NCBI GenBank assembly: GCA_015232405.1
Contig: JADFZS010000009.1
Location: 1-64,000, forward strand
Length of the DNA stretch: 64,000 nucleotides
Reading direction: 5' to 3'
DNA from: Magnetococcales bacterium
GTDB taxonomy: Bacteria; Pseudomonadota; Magnetococcia; Magnetococcales; JADFYX01
A model generated the notes under the pieces. It searched no databases. It was not told where the DNA came from and worked only from the letters and a program-made list of their open reading frames with translations. The stretch's first letter is position 1, and every line of letters begins with the position of its first letter. This document shows positions 25,461-34,672 of the stretch, in pieces. The translations under genes and the position numbers were made by a program.

Positions 25461-25952
25461 TTAAATAGATTTTATAAACTGTTTTAGTTTTTCAAGCTGT
25501 TTCAGACCGGGCAGTGCGGCTGAAATGTAGGTAGCCTCTTTTGGCTCTTCCAAAGTTGCAAACTGGCTATCAAGTAGGGTTATGGGCATGAAGTGGTTTT
25601 CTCTTTTTGCCAACCTATCATAAATCAACTCTCTGTCACCATGGAGATAGACAAAATGGACATTGGCTCCACTTTCCCCTTTGAGTTGCAACCGATAAGC
25701 ATGTTTTAAGGCAGAACAAGCCAGGATAGTCACCCCGTCTTGTCTGCTCCATTTTGTTATATTATCGGCTAAAACAGCCAACCACGGCTGACGATCTTCA
25801 TCTCCCAGGGGTTCACCCCTTGCCATCTTGTTGATATTGGCTGCTGTATGGTAATCATCCGCCTCATAAAAGCGACCTCCTAGCTCTTGGGCTGCCAACT
25901 CACCGAGAGTGGATTTTCCTGACCCACTAACTCCCATTATCACAACTACCAT
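25461..25952 (-). CDS. gntK: Gluconokinase
   Basis: GntK phosphorylates D-gluconate to 6-phosphogluconate. The protein has the P-loop MGVSGSGKST at its N-terminus, then FYEADDYHTAANINKMARGEPLGDEDRQPWL, the family's substrate region, and ACSALKHAYR. The track extends the ORF 47 codons into gnd. ATG 25952, 4 nt after the gnd stop and with GGAGG upstream, places the P-loop at the usual spot and gives 163 residues, normal for the family. It is the last gene of a lactonase-gnd-gntK operon. Confidence 0.93.
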   Translation of the reverse strand: MVVVIMGVSGSGKSTLGELAAQELGGRFYEADDYHTAANINKMARGEPLGDEDRQPWLAVLADNITKWSRQDGVTILACSALKHAYRLQLKGESGANVHFVYLHGDRELIYDRLAKRENHFMPITLLDSQFATLEEPKEATYISAALPGLKQLEKLKQFIKSI

Positions 25953-25956
25953 TAAT

Positions 25957-27363
25957 CTATTTTTCCTCCCACTCGGTGTGGAACTGTCCGTCTCTATCAA
26001 TACGTTGGTAGGTGTGAGCACCAAAGCAATCACGTTGAGCTTGGAGAAGGTTTGCCCCACAGCGAGCTTTGCGAATACCATCAAAATAGCCAAGGGAGGC
26101 GGTTAAAGCCGGAACGGGTATGGCAGCAGCAATGGCAGCGGAAACTACTTTTCGCCATGATGATTCACCACGGCTCAAGCTTTTGGCTATTTCATCATCT
26201 GCCAAGATAGAGCCATCACCGTTAGATCTCTCCCACACCCCACGAATTATATCCAAAATTTCTCCCTCTAAAATGCTACCACAGTTCCAGACATCACAAA
26301 TAGCGGTATTTGAGAGGTTGGATGCCCAGTTGTAGTGATCTTTCCCTGCCTTGAGCAGTGAAAAACCTTCGGCAAAGGCGCAGATTATCCCGGCATACAG
26401 AGCAGTCTCATAATCCCTGTTATCAAGGTTGGCTTTTGTTGGGGCTTGTTTGTCTTTATTGCTGTATAGATTTTGGAGGCTTTTTCGCAGATCACCCTGC
26501 ATAGAGATGGAGCGGGCATCTACTGCTGATAGTAGAGTTGGGGCAGGTACACCAAGCTCAAGGGCGGTATTGGCTGCCCAACGTCCGGTTCCACTCTGTT
26601 TTGCCCTATCCAGAATATGATCAAGGAGCAGCCCATCTTTAGCATCACGATAGTTTAAAATTGCCACATTCATGTTCATAAGGCTGGAACGCAAAGATCC
26701 CCTGTTAAGGGCGGTGAAGCTCTTGGCTATCTCATCCCCAGCCAGGGCTTGCAGATCTCGCATAATAAGATACAGCTCAGCCTGGAGCTGCATTATGGCA
26801 TACTCCACAACATTGTGGACCATCTTTACAAAATGGCCTACACCATCATCACCACAATAGACAAACCCCCGTCGCTCTCCCTTTTTAGCAGCCATCCCTG
26901 AAAGTATGGGCATAACCAGTGGCAGACCCTCTTGTGGCCCACCAAGCATCACAGCTGGGCCGTTACGCGCCCCCTCTTTGCCCCCTGATATCCCTGCCCC
27001 ATAATAAAAAATCGACTTTTTATCAGCTACCCCTCCACGTCTTTTGGTATCTAAAAAATAAGAGTTACCACCATCCACAACAACATCACCCTTATCCAAC
27101 AGGACCATCAGCTCATCAAGTACAACATCAACAGCATCACCTGCCGGAACCATGAGCAGAACCAGACGTGGGATTGGAAGTATTGCGACCAACTCTGCCA
27201 AACAGGATACACTTTTTATACCTGCACCCTGTAACTCATGTAACTGCTTATGCTGTTTGTCAAATACAACAACCTTACATCCCCGTTCTGTAAGATTGAG
27301 AGCAAGCTGACCACCCATGGTGCCTGTTCCCACAATACCTATGGACCCCTGCAATTTATCCAT
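25957..27363 (-). CDS. gnd: 6-phosphogluconate dehydrogenase, decarboxylating
   Basis: Gnd oxidises 6-phosphogluconate to ribulose 5-phosphate and CO2 with NADP+. The N-terminal Rossmann motif is GIVGTGTMGGQLALN, followed by the substrate-binding GISGGKEGARNGPAVMLGG and the catalytic-lysine and His-Asn segment VGHFVKMVHNVVEYAIMQ. The C-terminal tail is RDCFGAHTYQRIDRDGQFHTEW. ATG 27363, rather than the TTG at 27384, gives 468 residues, the standard family length, and starts just after the upstream stop. It is flanked by lactonase and gluconokinase genes. Confidence 0.95.
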   Translation of the reverse strand: MDKLQGSIGIVGTGTMGGQLALNLTERGCKVVVFDKQHKQLHELQGAGIKSVSCLAELVAILPIPRLVLLMVPAGDAVDVVLDELMVLLDKGDVVVDGGNSYFLDTKRRGGVADKKSIFYYGAGISGGKEGARNGPAVMLGGPQEGLPLVMPILSGMAAKKGERRGFVYCGDDGVGHFVKMVHNVVEYAIMQLQAELYLIMRDLQALAGDEIAKSFTALNRGSLRSSLMNMNVAILNYRDAKDGLLLDHILDRAKQSGTGRWAANTALELGVPAPTLLSAVDARSISMQGDLRKSLQNLYSNKDKQAPTKANLDNRDYETALYAGIICAFAEGFSLLKAGKDHYNWASNLSNTAICDVWNCGSILEGEILDIIRGVWERSNGDGSILADDEIAKSLSRGESSWRKVVSAAIAAAIPVPALTASLGYFDGIRKARCGANLLQAQRDCFGAHTYQRIDRDGQFHTEWEEK

Positions 27364-27364
27364 T

Positions 27365-28264
27365 TCATCCACTGTAATCACCAACCCTCAAACCTGCTAT
27401 TCCCGGTCTATGACAAAATAGAGAACCAGATAACGGAGCCTGGGCCAACTGCTGTTTATCAAGACCTATACTTGCTGAGGTGATATAGAGATCCATAAGA
27501 TCATCCCCCCCAAAAGCACAACTAGTAGGCCGTGGTACAGGCATTTTTATGATACGGTCAACACCACCACTTGGAGTATAACGGGTAACACGCCATCCAT
27601 CCCAATGGGCGCTCCACACCCCACCTTCAATATCTACAGCCAACCCATCCGGGTAGCCGTGTTCCTGATCTATCTGAGCAAAAACCCGGCGATTTTGCAG
27701 CGGTTCACCATGGGGATCATGGTCAAAAGCCAATATTTGCCGATTTACCGAGTCGGTAAAATAGAAGGTCGTACCGTCAGGGCTCCAACCCAGTCCGTTA
27801 CATATCACAACTCCATTTAAAATCTGCTCCATACTACCATCACCAGCAATGCGATAGAGATTTCCTGTGGCTTTACTCTCCCCATCATCCATACTTCCCA
27901 ACCAAAGGTTGCCCCAAGGGTCACATTTGCCATCATTGGGACGGTTGTTGGCTGGCTCTGTGGTAAAACTATTTTTAATTGCTACCTTTCCTGTAGCAAA
28001 ATCAAAATACCCAACGCCATCTGTGGTTGCGGCAACCAACCCACCATTCCGGCCCAGGGCCAGACAGCTGATTAGGCTCTCAACATTTTGGCTCTCTTTT
28101 TTACCGCTATCAACATGGAAGCAAAATACCCGGTTATTCTTTATATCCAACCAATAAAGCACCCGTTGATTTTGTGCCCACACCGGTCCCTCGCCCAAGA
28201 GAGAGCTGTTTTGCCAAACACAATCAACCTTTAAAGGGTAGTTTTGCGGTTTTTGCTCTTTCAT
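27365..28264 (-). CDS. SMP-30/gluconolactonase family protein
   Basis: This is a six-bladed beta-propeller lactonase of the SMP-30 family, which hydrolyses sugar lactones such as glucono-1,5-lactone to the free acid using a divalent metal. Family motifs seen are LLGEGPVW (metal-ligand Glu), RPNDGKCDPWGNLWLGSM (substrate and metal Asn/Asp), NGLGWSPDGTTFYFTDS (metal Asn) and YPDGLAVDIEGGVW (catalytic Asp). ATG 28264 has AGAGG close upstream and is preferred to the TTG at 28279. It leads the operon, and its product, gluconate, is the substrate of the downstream kinase. Confidence 0.9.
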   Translation of the reverse strand: MKEQKPQNYPLKVDCVWQNSSLLGEGPVWAQNQRVLYWLDIKNNRVFCFHVDSGKKESQNVESLISCLALGRNGGLVAATTDGVGYFDFATGKVAIKNSFTTEPANNRPNDGKCDPWGNLWLGSMDDGESKATGNLYRIAGDGSMEQILNGVVICNGLGWSPDGTTFYFTDSVNRQILAFDHDPHGEPLQNRRVFAQIDQEHGYPDGLAVDIEGGVWSAHWDGWRVTRYTPSGGVDRIIKMPVPRPTSCAFGGDDLMDLYITSASIGLDKQQLAQAPLSGSLFCHRPGIAGLRVGDYSG

Positions 28265-28580
28265 CACACCTCTTATCAATTAAAATATAGCCTTGTGAGC
28301 TGAATTTTTACCGGGGCTTTTGATCATATGGAAAATCTTGCAAATACACGGCTGTGCTATTATTAAATTATGGATTGTATAACAAACTACAAATTTAAGA
28401 GACAACATAATTGAAAATTTTTGTAGCTCCATAACTACAGCGCAAATAATTGTGATGTAGACTTCTCGGCCAATTCAAGGCAGAATGTAGCCGATACAAG
28501 TGGGGCATTTTATCTACAACCACTTGAAAATACTACTAATTTGAAAAGAATATAGTGTTCTACAAAGGAAAGAGTGGAGT
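28265..28580. other. AT-rich intergenic region between divergent genes
   Basis: This gap separates the gluconate operon (minus) and a diguanylate cyclase (plus) and must hold both promoters. I see a 7-bp inverted repeat CAAGTGG/CCACTTG at 28497-28526 and a good ribosome site (GGAAAGAG) just before 28581. I find no ORF or RNA gene and no confident promoter boxes. Confidence 0.5.
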
Positions 28581-29876
28581 ATGTCTGACAGTAGAATGTA
28601 TTTAAATGAAGGATCCTTTAAGGTACTTATCGTTGAAGATGCAAAAATAATAGCAAATGCTCTAAAACGTGATATTGAAAAAAAATTAGGGCTTGAAGTG
28701 GAGCTGGCATCAACAATGATTGAGGCTGTCAATCTTCTTGAAGAACGGCCCGATCGGTTTTTCCTAGGTCTTCTGGATCTTAACCTGCCCGATGCTCAAC
28801 ACGGTGAAATTGTCGATTTTGTAATTGGCAAAGATATCCCGGTAATTGTCTTTACCGCACTGTTCGAGGAAGAGATAAGAACCCAGATGCTCAACAAGAA
28901 GGTGATAGACTATGTTTTAAAAGATAGTCCATCTACCATCAGCTATCTCACATCTCTGGTTCACCGTATTAAAAATAATATCCATACCAAAACCTTGGTG
29001 GTGGATGATTCAAAAAGCTCTCGCAAGCATCTTGTTGACCTTCTACGTCTCCAGAGGCTCCAGGTATTTGAGGCTGAAAGCGGTGTTGAAGCCCTGGCCT
29101 TGTTAGATAAATATCCTGATATCAGCCTTGTTGTCACCGACTATCACATGGAGACTATGGATGGCTTGGAGCTAACCCATAATATACGCAAAAAATATAG
29201 TCACGAGGATCTGGCAATAATTGGTGTCTCCTCATACGGCAATAATGTTATATCAGCAAAATTCATAAAGCATGGAGCCAACGATTTTCTCAACAAACCT
29301 TTTTTAGCAGAGGAGTTCTCCTGCCGGGTTTCACAAAACCTTACCATTGTGGAGACCATACGCAAACTAGCGGATTTCTCCATCCGTGATGCCCTAACCG
29401 AATTACATAACCGTCGCTACCTGATGGATACCGGTAAACAGCTATTTGCCAGTGCCACTCGCAAACAGATAAACCTTGGGGTATGTTTGGTGGATATTGA
29501 CCATTTTAAAGCGGTCAACGACACCTATGGTCACGAAGCAGGAGATATTGTTCTTAAATATATCTCGACCATATTAAAAAATAATTTCCGTAAAACCGAT
29601 ATTGTCTCCCGCTTTGGTGGTGAAGAGTTCTGTATTTTGTGGGTAAACATGACAATAGAGAGGGCAAAAGAGAATCTGGAGCTATTACGGGCCAAAATAG
29701 CCGCAGAAAAAATTAAATTTGGTAACACCACTATATCTGTAACAGCAAGTTTTGGCGTAACCTTACAGCTTGAAGACACCCTTGAAATAATGATTGCCAA
29801 AGCCGACAAAAAACTATACGAAGCAAAAAATGGTGGGCGTAACAGGGTTGAAATTAATTATGCTGGACAAAAATGA
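28581..29876 (+). CDS. Diguanylate cyclase response regulator (REC-REC-GGDEF)
   Basis: The 431-residue protein has two N-terminal receivers followed by a GGDEF domain. REC1 is about 10-125 (VLIVEDAKII, acceptor in GLLDLNLPDA), and REC2 is about 135-255 (LVVDDSKSSR, VVTDYHMETMDG, NKPF). The GGDEF domain is intact (DALTELHNRRY, SRFGGEEFCILW), so it should make cyclic-di-GMP from GTP when the receivers are phosphorylated. No RxxD inhibitory site is evident before the GGEEF. The 3' end overlaps the first TPR-glycosyltransferase gene, which suggests co-expression. No cognate kinase is adjacent. Confidence 0.92.
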   Translation: MSDSRMYLNEGSFKVLIVEDAKIIANALKRDIEKKLGLEVELASTMIEAVNLLEERPDRFFLGLLDLNLPDAQHGEIVDFVIGKDIPVIVFTALFEEEIRTQMLNKKVIDYVLKDSPSTISYLTSLVHRIKNNIHTKTLVVDDSKSSRKHLVDLLRLQRLQVFEAESGVEALALLDKYPDISLVVTDYHMETMDGLELTHNIRKKYSHEDLAIIGVSSYGNNVISAKFIKHGANDFLNKPFLAEEFSCRVSQNLTIVETIRKLADFSIRDALTELHNRRYLMDTGKQLFASATRKQINLGVCLVDIDHFKAVNDTYGHEAGDIVLKYISTILKNNFRKTDIVSRFGGEEFCILWVNMTIERAKENLELLRAKIAAEKIKFGNTTISVTASFGVTLQLEDTLEIMIAKADKKLYEAKNGGRNRVEINYAGQK

Positions 29877-32202
29877 GGAAGATTGGCTTTTTTCAGCTCA
29901 ACAAAATTCCCTCGACCACGCCCAACTGATTTTTGATCAAGGGGTAGAGCTACATCGGGCTGGTCATCTAGAGGGTGCAGTTGCAAAGTATAAAGAGTGT
30001 TTAAAAACCCTCCCCAACAACCCGATCATTTTTTATCACATGGGCTTGGCACTGCACAATATTGGCAGGTTTGATGAAGCCATCATCAACTACCAAAAAG
30101 CTACCGAATTACAAAGTGACAATGCTGAACTGTTCTACAACCTAGCCACTGCCTTTATCGCCATAGGCAGCCATGAAGAGGCAGTTGACAATCTGCATAT
30201 AGCCATTGCTCTTAACCCTGGATATGCCCAGGCCCACCTAAACCTTGGTAACTCCCTCTACCAGTTAGGCAGGTTTGATTCTGCTGTTATCAGTTATCAA
30301 CAGGCAATAGCAACAAAACCTGACTTAGTGGCAGCATATTGTAATCTTGGCAAGCTTTTAACTGAGCAAAAAAGACCAGATGAAGGGGTTTTGCTGTTGC
30401 AAAAAGCGGTAGCTATCGACCCCCAATATGCCGAAGCCCACTGTAATCTTGGCAACGCCCTGTATGAACAGGGTAGATATAATCAAGCCATAGCCAGCCT
30501 AAAACAAGCTTTTACTATTAAACCAAACATGGCCCAAGCCTATTTTAATATTGGCATCTCCCAAAAAGCTCTTGGTGATTTGGAGTCGGCAGTTGCCAGT
30601 TTACAAAAGGCAGTAACATTGAATCCCAACTATCATGAAGGGTTCAATAGTTTGGGTTTGGTTTATGCTACTATGGGAAATTATGCTGATGCTATATTGA
30701 ATTTGCAAAAAGCAATAACAATCAAACCCGACTATATGCATGCCTATTATTTTCTGGGCTATATTCTAAAAGAGCAGGGCCAAATTGATGCCGCAGTTGC
30801 TACATATAAAAAAGCAATAGCCATCAAACCTGATGTGGGACTTGAGTTGACATTAGCTTTGACACAATCTCCCATTGCCCCATCAAAAATTGCCATAACC
30901 AGGTTCCGCAATAATTTGCAATTTGACTTAATAAGATTGCAAAACCGCAAAAGCACAACCAACGATCCATATTTAGCAGTTGGCACTACCAATTTTTACA
31001 CCGCATACCATGCCTTAAATGATAAAACCATACAGCAACAGATTGCCGAATTCTGCCTGAAGACATATCCCATGCTGGGATGGTCTAGCAATATTGAAGA
31101 CGCAAACACCACCACCGCAAAAAAAATTAAAATCGGCATACTATCAACCCACCTCTATAACCACACAATTGGCAGCTTGAACCTGGGCATAATAGAACAT
31201 CTCAATAGAGATAGGTTTGAGGTGATTATATTTCGCCCCCAAGGTAAAGAGGACAGTTTTTCTAAAAGAATCGATCAAGCTGCCGACAGGGTAGTCCCCA
31301 TTAAATTTGATATTCAAAATGCCAGGCAAACCATTGCTGCTGAAAAATTATCTCTGCTCTATTATCCCGACATAGGCATGAATAGTTTTACCTATTTCAT
31401 GGCTTTTAACAGGTTGGCCCCGGTGCAGTGCACCACTTTTGGTCACCCGGTAACCACTGGAATTCCCAACATGGACTATTTTATTTCATCCCATAGTTTG
31501 GAACCAGAAAACGCCCAAGAACACTATTCTGAAGAATTATATTTAATGCATGGGCTGCCCTGTTATTATCAGCTGCCAAAACCTATAACCAAAAAAGCCA
31601 GCCGTACAGACTATGATCTGCCAAAAAGTGGTAATATCTATCTGTGTCCCCAATCTCTATTTAAAATTCATCCCGATTTTGATGAAACAATCATGGAGAT
31701 ATTGCAACAGGACCCCAACGGCTGGTTGGTGTTAATAGAAGGCGGAGATGATAATTTAATAACACTGTTGAAAAAACGCTGGGACAAGCTCTTGGTCAAC
31801 AAAAGTGAGCAGATAATATTTTTGCCAAGAATGAGTGAAGACAAATACGCTCAACTGTTTGGTCTGGCAGATGTTGTTCTTGATACTTTTCACTTTTCAG
31901 GTGGAAAAACAACATCCCAGGCCATTGCCTTGGGTGTCCCGGTTATTACTCTTCCCGGTGCTTATATGCGAGGTAGAGTTACATTTGCATGTTATAAAAT
32001 TATGGGGGTTATGGATCTGGTGGCACAAACACCCAAACAATATGTTGATTTAGCCCACCGCCTCATTAATGATCAACCATGGCGCAGAAAGGTTATCGCT
32101 AAAATAAGCAGCAAAGCCCATTTGATCATGGAAAACAGAGATACAGTTAAAGAGTTTGCTGAGTTTTTCAGCTATGCCGTGGCAAAGAGCAACAATCAAT
32201 AA
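29860..32202 (+). CDS. TPR protein with SPINDLY/OGT-like glycosyltransferase domain
   Basis: About ten tetratricopeptide repeats (typical unit ending NLGNSLYQLGRFDSAVISYQQAI) occupy the N-terminal half. The C-terminal half resembles the catalytic region of GT41 O-GlcNAc transferases, with FGHPVTTGIPNMDYFISS and the donor-binding end DVVLDTFHFSGGKTTSQAIALGVPVIT. Such enzymes glycosylate protein Ser/Thr residues in the cytoplasm, with the repeats selecting targets. The track starts at 29794, but the TPR region begins properly from ATG 29860 (780 residues), overlapping the diguanylate cyclase by 17 nt. It converges with a related gene 9 nt away. Confidence 0.85.
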   Translation: MLDKNEEDWLFSAQQNSLDHAQLIFDQGVELHRAGHLEGAVAKYKECLKTLPNNPIIFYHMGLALHNIGRFDEAIINYQKATELQSDNAELFYNLATAFIAIGSHEEAVDNLHIAIALNPGYAQAHLNLGNSLYQLGRFDSAVISYQQAIATKPDLVAAYCNLGKLLTEQKRPDEGVLLLQKAVAIDPQYAEAHCNLGNALYEQGRYNQAIASLKQAFTIKPNMAQAYFNIGISQKALGDLESAVASLQKAVTLNPNYHEGFNSLGLVYATMGNYADAILNLQKAITIKPDYMHAYYFLGYILKEQGQIDAAVATYKKAIAIKPDVGLELTLALTQSPIAPSKIAITRFRNNLQFDLIRLQNRKSTTNDPYLAVGTTNFYTAYHALNDKTIQQQIAEFCLKTYPMLGWSSNIEDANTTTAKKIKIGILSTHLYNHTIGSLNLGIIEHLNRDRFEVIIFRPQGKEDSFSKRIDQAADRVVPIKFDIQNARQTIAAEKLSLLYYPDIGMNSFTYFMAFNRLAPVQCTTFGHPVTTGIPNMDYFISSHSLEPENAQEHYSEELYLMHGLPCYYQLPKPITKKASRTDYDLPKSGNIYLCPQSLFKIHPDFDETIMEILQQDPNGWLVLIEGGDDNLITLLKKRWDKLLVNKSEQIIFLPRMSEDKYAQLFGLADVVLDTFHFSGGKTTSQAIALGVPVITLPGAYMRGRVTFACYKIMGVMDLVAQTPKQYVDLAHRLINDQPWRRKVIAKISSKAHLIMENRDTVKEFAEFFSYAVAKSNNQ

Positions 32203-32211
32203 TTTTTGCTC

Positions 32212-34485
32212 TTAATGCCGATTTTTTAACCATTTTTGCCAGAGTTTGCGATAGATAGCCTCAATTTCACCAGCATACAGTTTGCCGTTCCCCAAAACAG
32301 ACTCATCAAATCGGCGTCGCATCTGCTCTCTTAAGGTTTTTAATTTTTGAATATCTTTGGCAAACGCCACCCCTTTTTCAAGATAATCTGCCTTATATTC
32401 AGCTCGCCACTCATCCATCCCCATCACATGTAAAATAGATGCACTTGTGGGGCAGCGTGTTAATTTTTCGCAGGTTAAAACAGGAACCCCCATCCTTACC
32501 GACTCCAAGGTTGTCATACCACCGTTATGGGGAAAAGGGTCCAGCATTATATCCAAGTTATTGTGTAGTCTTAGATGTTCTTGGTGGCTGGTTCTCCCCA
32601 TGATAATAAGACGGTTTTTATCAATTCCACATTTGTTAAAATAATCTTCAATATCTTTTTTGCGCTCTTCGGACTCCAATTTAAGGCTTTTTATCAACAG
32701 TTTTGCCTCCGGGAGTAGCAGCAAAAGCTCCGCCCATAACGAATAGACCTCACTGTTATATTTCTCCAAACGGTTAAACGCCCCAAATGTGATATAGCCG
32801 TTTTGCAAAACCGGTGGTTCAGTAACATCAGGATAATCGGTATAGGGATTGAGATGGATGACACAAGAGAGGTCAATAATCTGCTCACGGTATTTATGGC
32901 GTTCATCAGCCGGAATAAATATCGGATCAGCAAATAGGTAGTCCATGGCAGCCATGGCAGTACCATGGGGATAACCCCAAGCGGTAATCTGTATGGGTGC
33001 GGGTTTCCGGGCAAAAACCATAAGGCGATTACCTTTTGTGTGTCCGGCGGTATCAACCAAAACATCAATTTTATCTCTGTGGATTTGTGCTGCCAATGTG
33101 GCATCATCCATATTGACAGTAGATACCCAGTTAGTTGCAATCTTCTTGTACTGCTCGGTCATGTCATCTTCTACACTGTTACCAGCATAACAATAGATTG
33201 CAAATTTATCTCGGTCGTGGTTTAACAAAACAGGGCCAAAAATATGGGATGCTGAATGGTGTTTAAAATCGGCATTTACATAGCCTATTCGTAGCACTTT
33301 ATTGCTATCAACACTGTTGTTGAATGTAGGCCAAAACTTGCGCAGAGGTTCGGCATGTAACCTGTTGAACCGTTCACGTTCTGTTTGAAATAGATCTGTT
33401 GCTATATCAGAAAACATATCTATACAGAAAATCATATTGCTATGGGCAGATGTATAGTCCGGCTTAAAATCCAGAGCCTTGTTATAGCTGGCTACGGCTT
33501 GTTCATATTTTCCTTGCTCTTGCAGCACATCACCAAGACCACTATAGGCTTCTGGATAGTCCGGTTTTATGGATATGGCTTTTTTAAAACTGCTAACTGC
33601 ACTATCAAATACCCCTTGTTTGTTATAAACAGTACCAAGGTTACAGTGAGCTTCTGCCATGGTGGGTTTTAGTTCTATAGCTTTTTGATAACACAAAACA
33701 GCATCATTTAACCTATTTTGATCCAGCCTGACCTTACCCAAATTGTTGTGTGCAGAGGCAAAAGCAGGATTTATAGATATGGCCTGCTTGTAGCTAACAG
33801 CCCCCTCTTCTACTCTTCCCAACTCAACCAGGGCATTACCTAAATTGCTGTGTGCCTCGACCAAGTCTGGTTTAATTGCCAGGGCTTTTTTATAAGTTGC
33901 AACAGCTTTATCAAGCTTTTTTTGCTGTTGCAAAGCCACAGCCATATTACATAGTGCCGAAGTGTTTTTTTTATCTATGGCAAGAACCATATTATAAAAC
34001 TTGATTGCTGCATCAAGATCACCAGAAGTGTGGGCAGCAATAGCAGACTGCAAAATTTGTTCAGCCCCATTGTCAGCTGTTTTGGTTGATTGTGTTGGAG
34101 TTGGGTTTTGTTTTATTTCCTTAAAAAAATTTTTAAACTGGCGGTTATTGGGTTCAATCTCCATTGCTGTTTTGAGAGACTCCACAGCACTGTTTTGTTG
34201 CCCGATTTGGTAGAGTGATATGGCTAGATTAAAATGCAACATCCCTCTTTTATCATCTATCTCAATGGCTGTTAAAAACCTCTTGACTGCCATATCGTGG
34301 CGATTGACTTTTTGAGCTATTACCCCCAGCATGTTAACAGCATCGATATTATCCGGCATGGCTGCAAGAATTGCGTTGCACAACCCTTCGGCATCCCCAA
34401 AGCGCGCTGCATTAAAATTGTCTACAGCTTTGGCTATGGCTTCATCTATTGTCAGCTCATGATCATCCATATCTTTGTTAAGCAC
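32212..34485 (-). CDS. TPR protein with SPINDLY/OGT-like glycosyltransferase domain
   Basis: The 757-residue product has a run of TPR units up to about residue 350 and a C-terminal GT41-like domain. Signature stretches include VLRIGYVNADFKHHSASHIF, AGHTKGNRLMVFARKPAPIQ, the acceptor and donor region YITFGAFNRLEKYN, and DPFPHNGGMTTLESVRMGVPV. It is clearly paralogous to the divergent gene at 34673, sharing most of these motifs. The listed start is a GTG; an ATG five codons on at 34470 is an alternative. The target protein is unknown. Flagellin or pilin glycosylation is a common setting for such genes, but no such gene is in the window. Confidence 0.85.
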   Translation of the reverse strand: MLNKDMDDHELTIDEAIAKAVDNFNAARFGDAEGLCNAILAAMPDNIDAVNMLGVIAQKVNRHDMAVKRFLTAIEIDDKRGMLHFNLAISLYQIGQQNSAVESLKTAMEIEPNNRQFKNFFKEIKQNPTPTQSTKTADNGAEQILQSAIAAHTSGDLDAAIKFYNMVLAIDKKNTSALCNMAVALQQQKKLDKAVATYKKALAIKPDLVEAHSNLGNALVELGRVEEGAVSYKQAISINPAFASAHNNLGKVRLDQNRLNDAVLCYQKAIELKPTMAEAHCNLGTVYNKQGVFDSAVSSFKKAISIKPDYPEAYSGLGDVLQEQGKYEQAVASYNKALDFKPDYTSAHSNMIFCIDMFSDIATDLFQTERERFNRLHAEPLRKFWPTFNNSVDSNKVLRIGYVNADFKHHSASHIFGPVLLNHDRDKFAIYCYAGNSVEDDMTEQYKKIATNWVSTVNMDDATLAAQIHRDKIDVLVDTAGHTKGNRLMVFARKPAPIQITAWGYPHGTAMAAMDYLFADPIFIPADERHKYREQIIDLSCVIHLNPYTDYPDVTEPPVLQNGYITFGAFNRLEKYNSEVYSLWAELLLLLPEAKLLIKSLKLESEERKKDIEDYFNKCGIDKNRLIIMGRTSHQEHLRLHNNLDIMLDPFPHNGGMTTLESVRMGVPVLTCEKLTRCPTSASILHVMGMDEWRAEYKADYLEKGVAFAKDIQKLKTLREQMRRRFDESVLGNGKLYAGEIEAIYRKLWQKWLKNRH

Positions 34486-34501
34486 GTCTTCTCTTATAAT
34501 C

Positions 34502-34529
34502 CTAGGAGTCCAGTCCGACAGACTCCTAG
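34502..34529. repeat. Perfect 9-bp hairpin between divergent TPR-GT genes
   Basis: CTAGGAGTC and GACTCCTAG enclose a 10-nt loop in the 187-nt divergent gap, close to the start of the minus-strand gene. It could be an operator or a leader hairpin. No T run follows on either strand. Confidence 0.4.
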
Positions 34530-34610
34530 TATAATGTATTGTCTTTGTAAAAAATTTACAATAACCTCAACTCTCTATCCAGGGAGCTTAATTGACTTGA
34601 TAGTGGTTTA

Positions 34611-34625
34611 TGGCACAATGAAAGC
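34611..34625 (+). promoter_or_regulatory. Possible sigma54-type promoter for the TPR-GT gene
   Basis: TGGCACAATGAAAGC has the -24 element TGGCAC and GG-N10-GC spacing, but its -12 element is AAGC in place of TTGC. It lies about 48 nt before the start at 34673. TTGACT at 34592 with a poor -10 box is an alternative sigma70 reading. Confidence 0.3.
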
Positions 34626-34672
34626 CAGCATCCAAGCTTAATCTACAAAAATAATACATTGTGAATTGAATA

